From assembly GCA_963769905.1 (NCBI GenBank), contig CAVYNG010000002.1, positions 2,415,287 to 2,479,286 on the forward strand: a stretch of DNA of 64,000 nucleotides. The letters run 5' to 3'. Below, piece after piece: positions 54,739 to 63,933 of this stretch. Numbering within the stretch: the stretch's first letter is position 1; each line of letters opens with the position of its first letter. The notes beneath the pieces were generated by a model, which made no database searches, was not told where the DNA came from, and was given only the letters and a program-made list of their open reading frames with translations. This DNA comes from Bog-756 sp963769905. Its GTDB lineage: Bacteria; Actinomycetota; Acidimicrobiia; Acidimicrobiales; RAAP-2. The position numbers were made by a program, and so were the translations under genes.

Positions 54739-54754
54739 CAACCGCATGGTTGAA
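54720..54754. promoter_or_regulatory. Overlapping inverted repeats, likely ArsR-type operator
   Basis: TGCGGTTG (54720-54727) and CAACCGCA (54739-54746) form an 8-bp inverted pair around the -10. TTCAACC (54737-54743) and GGTTGAA (54748-54754) form a second pair over the start codon. ArsR-type repressors commonly bind TCAACC/GGTTGA palindromes in their own promoters; repressor binding here would block RNA polymerase. Confidence 0.6.
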
Positions 54755-55130
54755 CGAACCTCCCCTGAACTGGATTGCACCTTTCACGCCCTCGGCGATG
54801 CCACCCGGGCGACAGATGCTGGCGGCCCTGAGCGCCTGGCGAACGGAACGTTGGGGCAGCTGGCCGAACCCTTCGCCATCTCGCTCGCGGCCGCCTCGAA
54901 GCACATCAAGGCCCTGGAGAACGCCGGCCTCATCCAGCGCGAGGTGCGTGGCTGGGGACCACCTGTGCCGCTTCTTGCCCCCGGCGCCAATCCCTGCCTC
55001 CGCCTACGAGTGGCTGGGCTTCTACGAGCGCTTCTGGAACGGGCGTCTGGTGGCGCTGGAACGCATCCTGCGCCTGGAAGACGCCCGTGGCGACCCACCC
55101 CGAAATCCGAAAGGAGTACGCCCCATGACC
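54746..55130 (+). CDS. ArsR-family winged-helix repressor (frameshifted)
   Basis: About 125 aa when rejoined: MVERTSPELDCTFHALGDAT, then (shift) an R-Q-M-L-A-A-L region, GTLGQLAEPFAISLAAASKH (recognition helix SLAAASKHIKAL), ALENAGLIQREVRG, then DHLCRFLPPAPIPASAYEWL and FYERFWNGRLVALERIL. The SKHIK helix and the C-terminal YERFW-x-x-L-x-x-L are typical of ArsR proteins encoded with AHSA1/SRPBCC partners rather than metal sensors, and no Cys metal-binding pair is seen. Two frame changes. The stop overlaps the AHSA1 start. Confidence 0.78.
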
Positions 55131-55676
55131 TCGAACGTGTGCCCCCGTGACCCCTATGGCGTGCTGACCGGAGCCCGCCACCCTGCTGAATCCAGCGCCT
55201 GCTGCCCGGCCCCATCGAGCGGGTATGGGCCTACTGACGGAGTAGCGATCTGCGCCGCCAGTGGCTGGTGGTGGGGCCGGATGGAACTGAAGGTCTGGCG
55301 CGCCTTTCGAACTGGTCTGGCGCAACGACGAACTCACCGACCCGCCCGGCCAGCGCCCACCCGGGTCTTCGGCGGAGGCACCCGGACGCAATAGCCGGGA
55401 TCACCGAGGCTCGATCCGCCCCGCCTGGTCCGCCCTTCACCTGGAGCGGGCAGTGGCGACGGTGCCCTTCGACCTGGAGCCGCAGGGGGAGCCAGGTGCT
55501 GCTCGCAGTCATCCACCGCCGCCGGCCCGACCGCGCAACCATGCTGCGGGGGTTGGACCTGGCTGGCACTCGCACCTCGATGTCCTGGTCGCCCGCGCCA
55601 TGGAAGTGAACTGCCGCCCTTCGGGGACGGGCTGGATCCGGCTGTGCAGGAGGTACACCGGCGGCTGCCGGCTTGA
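55125..55676 (+). CDS. AHSA1/SRPBCC-domain protein (frameshifted)
   Basis: START-like helix-grip protein of about 185 aa. The ATG at 55125 follows AAAGGAGTACGCCCC. Pieces across frames are LLPGPIERVWAYLT-like sequence near 55205, MELKVWRAFRTGLAQR/LVWRNDELTDPPGQR, AGITEARSAPPGPPFTWSGQ with FDLEPQG, QVLLAVIHRR, and GWHSHLDVLVARAM with GWIRL near the end. These correspond to the ligand-cavity strands and final long helix (GWHSHLD is diagnostic) of AHSA1-type proteins. Paired with ArsR regulators, these often respond to small hydrophobic ligands or stress. Six or more frame changes. Confidence 0.68.
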
Positions 55677-55704
55677 TCCGGCCAACTCAAGGAGGGAACT
55701 GGCA

Positions 55705-56475
55705 ATGACCAAGACAAGGAAGGAACCCGTGAAGAGTGGCTCACCGCACGCCTCGAACTGCTCAAGGACGAAAAGGAGCTGACCCGGCGCGGCGATGAGC
55801 TGGCGCGCCGGCGCCAGGAACTGCCGTGGGTGCGGGTCGCCAGGGACTACCGTTTCGAGATCGACGAAGGCAGGGCCGCGCTGGCGGACCTGTTCCAAGG
55901 GCGGTCCCAGCTCCTGGTCTACCACTTCATGTTCGGCCCGGACTTCAAGGCCGGGTGCCCCGGCCTGCTCGGCGATCGCCGACGGATTCAACGGCTTCGC
56001 CGCGCACCTGGCCAACCACGACGTCATGCTCTGGGCGGTGTCCAAAGCGCCGCTCGACCGGCTGCAGGCCTTCAAGCGGCGGATGGGCTGGACCTTTCCA
56101 TGGGCGTCCGCGCTCGGGAACGACTTCAATGCCGACCTGAACGTCTCGATTACTCCGGAGCAGCAGCGCGCCGGCCAGACCGAATACAACTACCGGCGCG
56201 GCGGCCACCCGCTGGACGAGGCGGCGGTCCCCGAGATGGTCGCCCAGTTCGCGGCCTCCTGCGGAACCGAAGCGCCCGCGTACCAGCGGGAAAGGCCGGG
56301 CATGAGCGCGTTCGCCCTGGAAGACGGCGTCGTCTACCACACCTATTCCACCTATGCGCGCGGACTGGACGGGCTGTGGGGCATGTACCAGTGGCTCGAC
56401 CGGGCCCCCATGGGGCGGAACGAGACGGGCCCCTGGTTCCGCCGGCACGACGAGTACGACCTGGTCCAAAGCTAG
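55705..56475 (+). CDS. DUF899 thioredoxin-like protein (frameshifted at both ends)
   Basis: About 255 aa. ATG 55705 follows GGAGGGAACTGGCA. After a shift the frame gives LLKDEKELTRRGDELARRRQ, ELPWVRVARDYRFEIDEGRA, SQLLVYHFMFGPDFKAGCPG, then CSAIADGFNGFAAHLANHDV, WAVSKAPLDRLQAFKRRMGW, AFALEDGVVYHTYSTYARGL and a last helix ending DEYDLVQS. This is the AhpC/thioredoxin-like DUF899 family; the GCPGCS motif is the putative active-site Cys pair. Function unknown, probably redox. It sits between AHSA1 and DUF2182, a recurring gene set. Confidence 0.8.
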
Positions 56476-56489
56476 CGGGGACGGTTCCC

Positions 56490-57281
56490 ATGGCCTCGGA
56501 ACGCACCTCCCAGCAAACCTTTCTCGCCGTCTCTGCGCTGCTCTTCGCCGCCAGCGCGGCGGTGACCGTCATCTGGTGCGCCTCCATGGCGGCCATGAGC
56601 GCGATGCCGATGCCCGGCGGCTGGACCATGTCGATGGCCTGGATGCGCATGCCGGGCCAGTCCTGGCCCGGCGCTGCCGCGACGTTCCTGGCCATGTGGG
56701 TCGTGATGATGGTGGCGATGATGCTGCCGGCCCTGGTCCCCATGCTGTGGCGCTACCGCCAGGCAGTGGCCGGCGCCGCCGGGAGGCGGCTTGGGCGGCT
56801 GACCGCGCTTGTGGGGCTGGGCTACTTCTCCGTATGGACCCTGTTCGGCGTGGTCGTCTTCCCGCTGGGCGCGGCCCTGGCGAGCCTTGAAATGCGCCAG
56901 CCAGCCCTCGCGCGCGCCGTGCCCGTGGTGGCCGGACTGGTCGTGCTGATCACCGGAGTCCTCCAGTTCACCCCTTGGAAGGCGCACCACCTGGCCCACT
57001 GCCGCGCGACGCCCGAGTGCTGCCGCGCGCTGCGGGCCGACGCGGCCACGGCCTGGCGGCACGGCCTGCGCCTGGGCCGCCACTGTGGCCAATGCTGCGC
57101 CGGCCCGATGGCGATCCTCCTGGTTCTGGGGGTCATGGACCTTTGGACCATGCTCGGGGTGGCTGGGGTCATCACCGCGGAGCGCCTCGCCCCGGCCGGC
57201 GCACGCATCGCCAGGGTCATCGGTGCGGCCACGGTCCTGGCCGGGCTGGTCCTGATCGTCCAGGGGGCAAGCGCCCTATAG
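56490..57281 (+). CDS. DUF2182 membrane protein (possible metal-binding)
   Basis: 263 aa, intact frame, with seven or so membrane helices. Early segments are exceptionally Met-rich (MAAMSAMPMPGGWTMSMAWM, then MWVVMMVAMMLPALVPML); the latter is the family signature W-x-V-M-M-x-A-M-M. A conserved loop has HCRATPECC and RLGRHCGQCC, cysteines that could bind a metal. Predicted inner-membrane protein of unknown function; Met/Cys content suggests copper. It starts 14 bp after DUF899 and so belongs to the same operon. Confidence 0.82.
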   Translation: MASERTSQQTFLAVSALLFAASAAVTVIWCASMAAMSAMPMPGGWTMSMAWMRMPGQSWPGAAATFLAMWVVMMVAMMLPALVPMLWRYRQAVAGAAGRRLGRLTALVGLGYFSVWTLFGVVVFPLGAALASLEMRQPALARAVPVVAGLVVLITGVLQFTPWKAHHLAHCRATPECCRALRADAATAWRHGLRLGRHCGQCCAGPMAILLVLGVMDLWTMLGVAGVITAERLAPAGARIARVIGAATVLAGLVLIVQGASAL

Positions 57282-57294
57282 CCGCTGGTGGAAG

Positions 57295-57560
57295 ATGATG
57301 GGTAAGCCAGCCTATCCGGACGCGAAGCGTTTGCTGATCACTGCCGACAGCGGGGGCAGCAATGGCGCCCGGGTGAAACCCTGGAAAGTTGAACTGCAGG
57401 CTTTTGCCAACGAGACAGGCCTGGAAATCCAAGTCAGCCACTTCCCGCCAGGGACAAGCAAGTGGAACAAGATCGAGCACCGCTTGTTCAGCGCCAAGGT
57501 CATCGTCAGCCTTATCCAGGCCACCAGGACCCGCAAGGGACTGAAGGTCCGCGCTGCCGA
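57295..57560 (+). pseudogene. ISAzo13-type transposase fragment
   Basis: Reads KPAYPDAKRLLITADSGGSN, GARVKPWKVELQAFANETGL, EIQVSHFPPGTSKWNKIEHR then LFSAKVIVSLIQATRTRKGL. This is the DDE catalytic core and C-terminus of ISAzo13 transposases (FPPGTSKWNKIEHRLFS is diagnostic), but about 15 residues after HRLFS are deleted and the N-terminal two-thirds is absent. It begins 13 bp after the DUF2182 stop. Confidence 0.75.
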
Positions 57561-57592
57561 TTCCCAGGCATGGAGAGGGATCCTGCTATCTG

Positions 57593-57744
57593 CTTTTCTC
57601 GGCGAACCTCGGTTCCTCGGCGCCTCGGCGATAAGTTCTTCGCTGGATTCACCGCGATGCTCGTGCAAAGAGGTGACTTCCAGAACCTGTTAAGAAACTG
57701 CCTATCGCCGAGGCGCCGAGGGACCGAGGCTCGCCGAGGAAAAG
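57593..57744. repeat. Long inverted repeat, 43-nt arms built of CCTCGG/CCGAGG units
   Basis: Left arm 57593-57633 and right arm 57702-57744 are near-perfect complements (CTCGGCGCCTCGGCGAT pairs with ATCGCCGAGGCGCCGAG), with one gap and few mismatches, around a 68-nt spacer. Each arm is itself made of repeated CTCGG units. It lies between two transposase fragments and resembles a dispersed palindromic repeat or a miniature element. Confidence 0.8.
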
Positions 57745-57755
57745 AAAAAACCAGG

Positions 57756-58028
57756 AAGCCGTGGGTTCTGGACGTTGCTTTCGGGGAAGACGGCCTTCGA
57801 ACCCGCATGGGCAACGGCCCCGAGACCGGCGCCATCCTGCGCCACATCACCCTGAACATGCTTCGCCAGGATCCAGACACGAAACGGAGCATCCGGCACC
57901 GCAGGCTCAAGGCGGCGCTCTCGCAGGAGTATCGGCTGGCGGCCCGGTTGGGGTTCCCGGCCGGCAACGCCTCAGAAGGCCGTGCCCCGGTCGATCAGAA
58001 AACAATGCCACCTTCCTCGCGCCGGTGA
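57756..58028 (+). pseudogene. ISAs1-family transposase C-terminal fragment
   Basis: Reads KPWVLDVAFGEDGLRTRMGN, GPETGAILRHITLNMLRQDP and DTKRSIRHRRLKAALSQEYR. The WVLDV-F-ED-R-R-GN-P-N-A-LRR-ALN-L motif is the final catalytic Glu/Asp region of ISAs1/IS4-type transposases. The rest of the gene is missing. Together with the ISAzo13 fragment and palindromes it marks a graveyard of insertion elements. Confidence 0.7.
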
Positions 58029-58076
58029 TGCCGGAGGCAGCCATTCTTACGTCAAGTGAACCTGAGCAAAAATCCC

Positions 58077-58136
58077 TTCAGTCCCCTAAATCACCGGCCA
58101 AAAGCTTTTAAGCCGGGGATTTGGGGGACTGAGGGG
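58077..58136. repeat. Near-perfect 60-nt palindrome
   Basis: Arms of about 29 nt meet at AAAAGCTTTT (58100-58109). TTCAGTCCCCTAAATCACCG on the left pairs with the right-hand CGGGGATTTGGGGGACTGAG with few mismatches. As RNA it would form a long hairpin 65 bp upstream of the GxxExxY gene. Likely a dispersed repeat. Confidence 0.8.
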
Positions 58137-58200
58137 ATTCTTACCCAAAGCCCAAGGCGCCCGGCCATGCTTTCCCGCAGCCAATCAGGAGACGGAAAGC

Positions 58201-58614
58201 ATGGCCATCCAGGATCCCTTGACCGAGCAGATCATCGGTGCCGCCTATCGTGTCGCCAAAAGCCTTGGCTATGGCTTCCTGGAGAAGGTCTACGAAAACG
58301 CCCTGGCCCACGGACTTCGCAAGGCTGGCCTGAAGACGGAGCAGCAGCACGGCATCAAGGTCCACTACGACGGGGTCATCGTCGGTGAATTCGTGGCCGA
58401 CCTGATCGTTGAGGACCGGGTGATCGTCGAACTGAAGGCGGCCAGGGCCATCGATGACATCCATGTCGCTCAGGCTCTCAACGACTTGAAGGCCACGAGA
58501 CTGCCGACCTGCCTGCTGATCAACTTCGGCAAGTCCGGGGTGGAACTTCGCCGCTTTGGTTTGGACCGTGCCCAGGACGCGCCAACCCCGGGGGCAATGG
58601 CCCCCGAGGCGTGA
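58201..58614 (+). CDS. GxxExxY protein
   Basis: 137 aa, intact frame. It has the naming motif GYGFLEKVYENALAHGLRKA and a compact PD-(D/E)xK-like fold (YDGVIVGEFVADLIVEDRVI, VELKAARAIDDIHVAQALND: D...E-x-K triad). The family is abundant, often in many copies, in Acidobacteriota, Planctomycetes and Bacteroidota; nucleic-acid binding or cleavage is suspected, not shown. The start ATG follows CAGGAGACGGAAAGC. The last 15 residues (TPGAMAPEA) look like read-through of a short repeat. Confidence 0.85.
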   Translation: MAIQDPLTEQIIGAAYRVAKSLGYGFLEKVYENALAHGLRKAGLKTEQQHGIKVHYDGVIVGEFVADLIVEDRVIVELKAARAIDDIHVAQALNDLKATRLPTCLLINFGKSGVELRRFGLDRAQDAPTPGAMAPEA

Positions 58615-58698
58615 GGGCCACAGCAGGACACGAGCCTGTCGAGGAGGTCGCCTGCGTCAAAGTAAACGGGCATTGGCTGCCCTGCGAATCAGCCAGCT

Positions 58699-60055
58699 TC
58701 AGCGCCGGCTGGGGGCTTCCTGCAGGTTCGAGAGGAATTCGTCGTTGGTCTTGGTCTTGCCCAGGCGGTCCAGGAACAGTTCCATGCTTTCCACCGGACC
58801 GCTGGAACTGAGGATCTTGCGCAGCACCCAGATCTTGGCCAGACGCGCGGCTCCAGGAGGAGATCCTCCTTGCGGGTGCCGGACTTCTGGATGTCCATGG
58901 ACGGGAAGATCCGCTTGTCGCTGAGCTTGCGGTCCAGGCAGATCTCGCTGTTGCCGGTGCCCTTGAATTCCTCGAAGATGACGTCGTCCATGCGGCGAGC
59001 CGGTCTCGATCAGGGCGGTGGCGATGATGGTCAGGCTGCCGCCCTCCTCGATGTTCCGGGCCGCGCCGAAGAACCGCTTGGGCCGCTGCAGCGCGTTGGA
59101 ATCCACGCCGCCGGACAGCACCTTGCCGGAGAGGGGCACCACGGTGTTGTAGGCCCGGGCCAGGCGGGTGATGGAGTCCAGCAGGATGACCACGTCCTTC
59201 TTGTGCTCCACCAGGCGCTTGGCCTTCTCGATGACCATCTCCGCCACCTGGACGTGGCGGGTGGCGGGTTCGTCGAAGGTGCTGATGACCACCTCGCCCT
59301 TGACGTTGCGCTCCATGTCGGTGACTTCCTCGGGCCGCTCGTCGATGAGCAGCACGATGAGGAACACTTCCGGATGGTTCGGGTGATGCTGTTGGCGATG
59401 TTCTGCAGGAGCACGGTCTTGCCGGTGCGGGGCGGGGCGACGATCAGGGCGCGCTGGCCCTTGCCCAGCGGGGTCATGAGATCCATGACCCGGGTCGACA
59501 GCTCCTGGGGATCCCGTTCCATCTTCAACATCTGGTGGGGTAGAGCGGAACCAGGTTGTCGAAGTGGACCCGGTCCTTGGCCGCCACGGGTGGGTCGAAA
59601 TTGACCGCGTCCACCCGCATCAGGGCGAAGAACTTCTCCTCGTTCTTGGGGGGCCGGATCATGCCCGACAAGGTGTCGCCCGAGCGCAGGTTGAACTTGC
59701 GGATCTGGCTCGGGGAAACGTAGATGTCGTCGGGACCCGCCAGGTAGTTGTGCTCCGGCGCGCGCAGGAAACCGAAGCTCTCCGGCAGCACTTCCAGCAC
59801 GCCCTCGGCGAAGAAGAGCCCTTCCCGCTGGGCCTGGGCTTCAAGCAGACGGAAGATCAGTTCCTGCTTGCGCAGGGACAGGGGGTTCTCCATCCCATAG
59901 GCCTTGGCCATCTCCGCCAGCCGGCCGATGGACTGCTCCTTCAGATCCTGGAGGCTCAGAACGGCAGGGGCTTGGGTTTCAATTAATATAGATCTTCCCT
60001 CGGGGGGGATGGGTGTCAGGTTGAGCGCGTTGGGATCGAGAATGATATCTCACAT
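58699..60055 (-). CDS. rho: Transcription termination factor Rho (several frameshifts)
   Basis: Hexameric RNA-dependent ATPase helicase that ends transcription. From the N-terminus the pieces are ILDPNALNLTPIPPEGRS; VLSLQDLKEQSIGRLAEMAK; ESFGFLRAPEHNYLAGPDDI (RNA-binding cold-shock-like domain); ALIVAPPRTGKTVLLQNIA (Walker A); FLIVLLIDERPEEVTDMERN (Walker B); RHVQVAEMVIEKAKRLVEHK; VVILLDSITRLARAYNTVVP (Q-loop region); SGGVDSNALQRPKRFFGAAR (R-loop); and SLTIIATALIETGS. It ends NLQEAPSRR at 58699. About five frame changes. The start is uncertain: ATG 60055 fits if one base is missing. Confidence 0.9.
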
Positions 60056-60084
60056 TCTACGGCCAAGCCAAGGAATTTTCCATG

Positions 60085-60912
60085 TCAAGCATTTCCCATG
60101 GTGGTAAAAAGACCGACTCTCTCGGAAAAGGCCTTGGGATTTTCCACCGGGAAAGCGTGCCCCACACCTGGGATGATCTCGAATCGGGAATGATGGACCT
60201 GTTGGGCCGTTTCCAGGCACTTCCAGACCGGCGTCAGCAGATCCTCGGCTCCGGCCAAAAGCAGCACCGGATCCTTAATCTTCCCAAGTTTTGAACGGAT
60301 GTCCCAGTGGAGAACGCCTTCTATTTGGTGGCGTGACCCGTGGAAAGGTTCATTCATATATTTTTGTTTCAGGAAGTATTCCTTCAGGAGCGCATAGCGC
60401 CTGGCCAGGAAGGCGTCGCCCCACAGGTAGGGCGCGGCCGCGTCGAACTGCAGGCCTGGACCACCCAGCTCCAGGCATTGCAGCCAATGGCGCAGGCGCA
60501 GGGCCATCGAGAAATCGATCCGGCAGACCGCGCTGGTGAGCACGGCGCCCGGGAAGGCCCCCGGGTGTTCGGCCAGCAGTTCCAGCCCCATGGAACTGCC
60601 ATTGGAAAGACCCACCAGCCAGGGCCGGCGGATGTTCAGGACCTCCATGAGCTCCCAGGCCTCCCGGGCCATCAGCGGCACCGGGTAGGGCCCTTCGGCG
60701 GGAGCGTCCGAGTGGCCCTGCCCCCGGCTGTCGAAGGTCAGCACCCGGTGCCGCGCGGTGAGGCCCGGGAGACCCCCGCCCACATGGTGGTATCGGACAG
60801 CAGCCCGTTCAGCAGCACCAGCCAGGGAGCCTCCGGCGGGCCCTGGATCCGGTAGTGCAGGTTCACCCCTGCCGGCAGGGTGGCCCAGGTCGGCCGGGTC
60901 CGGCAGCGCTCA
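60085..60912 (-). CDS. Alpha/beta hydrolase, serine type (frameshifted near N-terminus)
   Basis: About 270 aa. The N-terminal piece LPAGVNLHYRIQGPPEAPWL then VLLNGLLSDTTMWAG holds the oxyanion region. After a shift near 60775 come LTARHRVLTFDSRGQGHSDA, RPWLVGLSNGSSMGLELLAE (nucleophile elbow GLSNGS, Ser), VLLLAGAEDLLTPVWKCLET (acid) and FEIIPGVGHAFPVENPKAFS (His). Typical of small esterases or lactonases. It lies between rho and sixA on the same strand. Start near 60912 is approximate; the frame there is unclear. Confidence 0.78.
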
Positions 60913-61394
60913 CGCTTCGCCCCTGAGCTCGGCCGGGGCGAAGTGGGCGGCCAGCTCGAACCGCTGGTCGCGCCAGTGCAGCACGGCGCAGCTGGCCTTC
61001 TTCATCTCGACCGAGCTGCCGGTCAGGCGCTGGATCAGATCCGAAAGGAACGGCTGGTGGCTCACCAGGGCGAGGGTGTCGAACGGCTGGGCCTCCTCCA
61101 TCAGGCCAAGCAGCCAGGCTTCGGCCTCGGCCAGGCTGGCGTCGGGTTCCAGGCCCTCCCAGCAGGCCACCGGGAACCCTTCGGCGGTGGCCTCCTTCAG
61201 GCAGGCCAGGGTTTCGGCGGCCCGGCGGTAGGGGCTGGCCACGCCCCGCAGCGGCAGGTAGCCGCGCAGCACCAGTCCGCGCATGGCGGCGCGGGTCCTG
61301 GCCCAGCCCTCACGGCGAGGGCCCGGTCGGAATCGCGCAGACCATGCCTGGGGTTTTCGGCGATGCCGTGGCGGATGAGCAACAGGGTGATCAT
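60910..61394 (-). CDS. sixA: Phosphohistidine phosphatase SixA-like (one frameshift)
   Basis: About 160-aa histidine phosphatase. It begins MITLLLIRHGIAENPRHGLR (RHG catalytic histidine motif). After a shift near 61300 the protein continues REGWARTRAAMRGLVLRGYL, SPYRRAAETLACLKEATAEG (R-A-x-E-T motif) and DTLALVSHQPFLSDLIQRLT (second catalytic His in SHQP). SixA removes phosphate from histidine phosphotransfer domains. The ATG at 61394 is 9 nt past the RNase J stop. Confidence 0.82.
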
Positions 61395-61402
61395 GCCATC
61401 CT

Positions 61403-63126
61403 TCAATTGGTTTCAAGGGATGGCATGGCATCGAGGATCATCGGGACCACCACCGGGCGGGTCTGCGTGGTTTGCGGATGGTCCGGCGCAGCGACTGGCG
61501 CAGCAATTCGATGAGGAGGTCCCGGTCCTTGCGGATCTCCCGGGGCGTTCTCGAAGGTGGTGCGCACGGTGGCCCGGAGCAGATCCTGGTAGGCCTGGTC
61601 GTCGGAGAGCACCACGAAGCCGCGGCTAGGATGCTGGGGTCGCCGGCCAGGTCCCCGGTGGCGGGGTCCACCAGGAGGGTGGCGACGACGATGCCGTCCT
61701 CCTGCAGGATCAGCCGGTCGTGGATGACCCTTGCGTCCACCATGTGGTCGACGCCCTGGTCCACGAAACACTTGCCCACGGGGACGCTGCCGGCCAGCTT
61801 GACGCCGTCCTTGAGCTAGCTGGAGGCATTCGCCGCCGTCCAGGAGCAGGACGCGGTCCTTGGGGTGGCCCAGGGACTCCGCCAGCTGGCCGTGGACCTT
61901 GAGGTTGCGGTAGGTGCCGTGCACGGGGGCCATGATTCCGGGCGCACCATGCGGATCATCTCGGCGGAATCGGCGCGGTGGCCGTGGCCCGTGGCGTGGA
62001 CCGGGCCCAGCCCTTCCACGGTGGTCTCCGCGCCCAGCCGCGCCGCGGTGTCCAGGGTCCGGGAAATGCCCACCTCGTTGCCCGGGATGGACCGGGAACT
62101 GAGCACCAGCCGGTCGCCATCCACCATCTTGATGCCCTTGACCTCGCCCTTGAGGACGCGGGTGAGGGCGCTCATGTCCTCGCCCTGGGAGCCGGTGCAG
62201 AGAACCACCACCTGCTTGGGGGCGAAAGGATACCTCCTTGGGCTCGATGAAGAGGTCGTCCTGAGGGCTCAACCGCTTCAGGCTCCGGGCCACGGCCGTG
62301 TTGCGCTCGATGGACCGCCCAAGGAGGCAGACCTTGCGCTTCTCCTCGTAGGCCAGGTCCAGAAGGGTCTGGATGCGGTGGATGTTGGAGCTGAAGGTGG
62401 CCACGAAGAGCTTGCCCTTGGTCGTGCGGAACGCGTCGCGCAGGCCTTCGCGGCAGAGTTCCTCGCTGGGGGTGGGCTTGGTGTTGAGGATGTTGGTGGA
62501 ATCCGACAGGAGCACCTTCACGCCCTGGTCCCCCAGTTCGATCAGCCGGTCCGTGCCCGTGAGCCGGCCGTCCACGGGGGTGGGGTCGAGCTTGTAGTCG
62601 CCGGTGTGCACCACCACGCCCCAGGGGGTGTGCAGCGCAATGCCGCAGGCGTCGGGGATGCTGTGGGTGACGGGGATCCACTCCGCCTGGAGCTCGCCGC
62701 GGCCCACCTTGAGCCTGGCGAAGTCCTCCACCACGTGCATGTGCTTGGGGCTCCAGAGATCGTGCTCGCGCAGCTTGCCCTCGAGGATGCCCATGGTGAA
62801 GGCGGTGCCGTACACGGGCACCGGCCAGCGTCCAGGAAGTAGGGCAGCGCGCCCAGGTGGTCCTCGTGGCCGTGGGTGAGGAGCACGGCGTCGACGCGGT
62901 CGGCGAAGGGCTCCAGGTAGGCGAAGTCGGGGATGATGCTGTCGATGCCGGGCTGGTCCTCGGAGGGGAAGAGCTGGCCGCAGTCGATGAGGAAAAGGCT
63001 CTTGGCGGTGTGGACCACCAGGGCGTTCATGCCGAACTCGCCCAGGCCGCCGATGGGGACGAGGCGCAGCTCATCCTTGGCGGGAGGGTTCTGCCAGTTG
63101 GCGAAGGGAGGGGAAGCGAAATTCAT
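61403..63126 (-). CDS. rnj: Ribonuclease J (several frameshifts)
   Basis: About 570-aa metallo-beta-lactamase ribonuclease with 5'-exo/endonuclease activity in RNA turnover. It begins MNFASPPFANWQNPPAKDEL. Zinc motif AVLLTHGHEDHLGALPYFL is near residue 80. Further pieces are GILEGKLREHDLWSPKHMHV, WIPVTHSIPDACGIALHTPW, VVHTGDYKLDPTPVDGRLTG, VLLSDSTNILNTKPTPSEEL, VVVLCTGSQGEDMSALTRVL, VEGLGPVHATGHGHRADSAE and the C-terminal domain segment CFVDQGVDHMVDARVIHDRL. Ends LDAMPSLETN. Six or so frame changes. It overlaps ksgA at the 5' end and sixA follows. Confidence 0.9.
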
Positions 63127-63930
63127 GGATGGTTTCAGGAAAGGGACGATGGAACAGGTCGAGCCAGTCGGCGGCGGCACCGCTTCCGCCCGGATGGCCG
63201 GAGCGAGGCCCTGGGCCGCCAGCAGGCCCTGGATCTGGTCCGGGGGGCAGCCAGCCCTGCCAGTTGTTGGCGAGGGTCTTGCGGCGATAACTGAAGCTGC
63301 GGTGCAGGAAGGCCAGGAGGGCGGCGCGGCACGCCAGGTCCGGGGCCGCGGCCGCGGGCTCGAAGACCAGCACCGCGGAATCCACCTTGGGCGCCGGCTT
63401 GAAGGCCCCGGGCCCCAGCTTCAGGAGCCGGGTGACCCTGCACACCAGCTGGGCCAGGATGGACAGCGGCCCGTAGTCCTTCGTGCCCGGCCTGCCCATG
63501 AGCTTCTGGGCCACCTCCAGCTGGAACATGAAGACCATGCGCTCCCAGGGAGATCCGCCACCAGCAAGCGGGTGAGGATGGCCGTGGCGGCGTTGTAGGG
63601 CAGGTTGCCCACCACGCGAACGGGCCGCCGAAGGGAGCGACGCGCGACCGCGTCGCCCTCGATCAGATGGAAGTGCGGCACGCCCTGGAACCGTGGTCGA
63701 GGACGGCAAAGGCCTCGGGATCCAGCTCCACCGCCCACAGGGGCCGGCCATCCGCCAGCAGGGGCCCGGTGAGCACGCCGGGCCCCGGGCCGATCTCCAG
63801 CAGGCGCGGCGCCGGGGAGGCCAGGGCCGCCTCCACGATGGTCCCGGATGGCCGAATCTTGAATAAGAAAATGCTGGCCGAACCGCTTCTTCGGAATCAA
63901 TTTCAATGAATCTGATCGACCATACTCCAC
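63071..63930 (-). CDS. ksgA: 16S rRNA adenine dimethyltransferase KsgA (several frameshifts)
   Basis: About 270 aa; dimethylates two adjacent adenines near the 3' end of 16S rRNA. It starts MEYGRSDSLKLIPKKRFGQH (K-x-x-GQHFL family signature). Then in shifting frames come LLEIGPGPGVLTGPLL (SAM motif I), LWAVELDPEAFAVLDH, VRVVGNLPYNAATAILTRLL (catalytic NLPY), MVFMFQLEVAQKLMGRPGTK, YGPLSILAQLVCRVTRLLKL, FKPAPKVDSAVLVFEP and FLHRSFSYRRKTLANNWQGW. The 3' end overlaps the RNase J start, suggesting translational coupling; the stop is approximate. Confidence 0.88.
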
Positions 63931-63933
63931 CCT

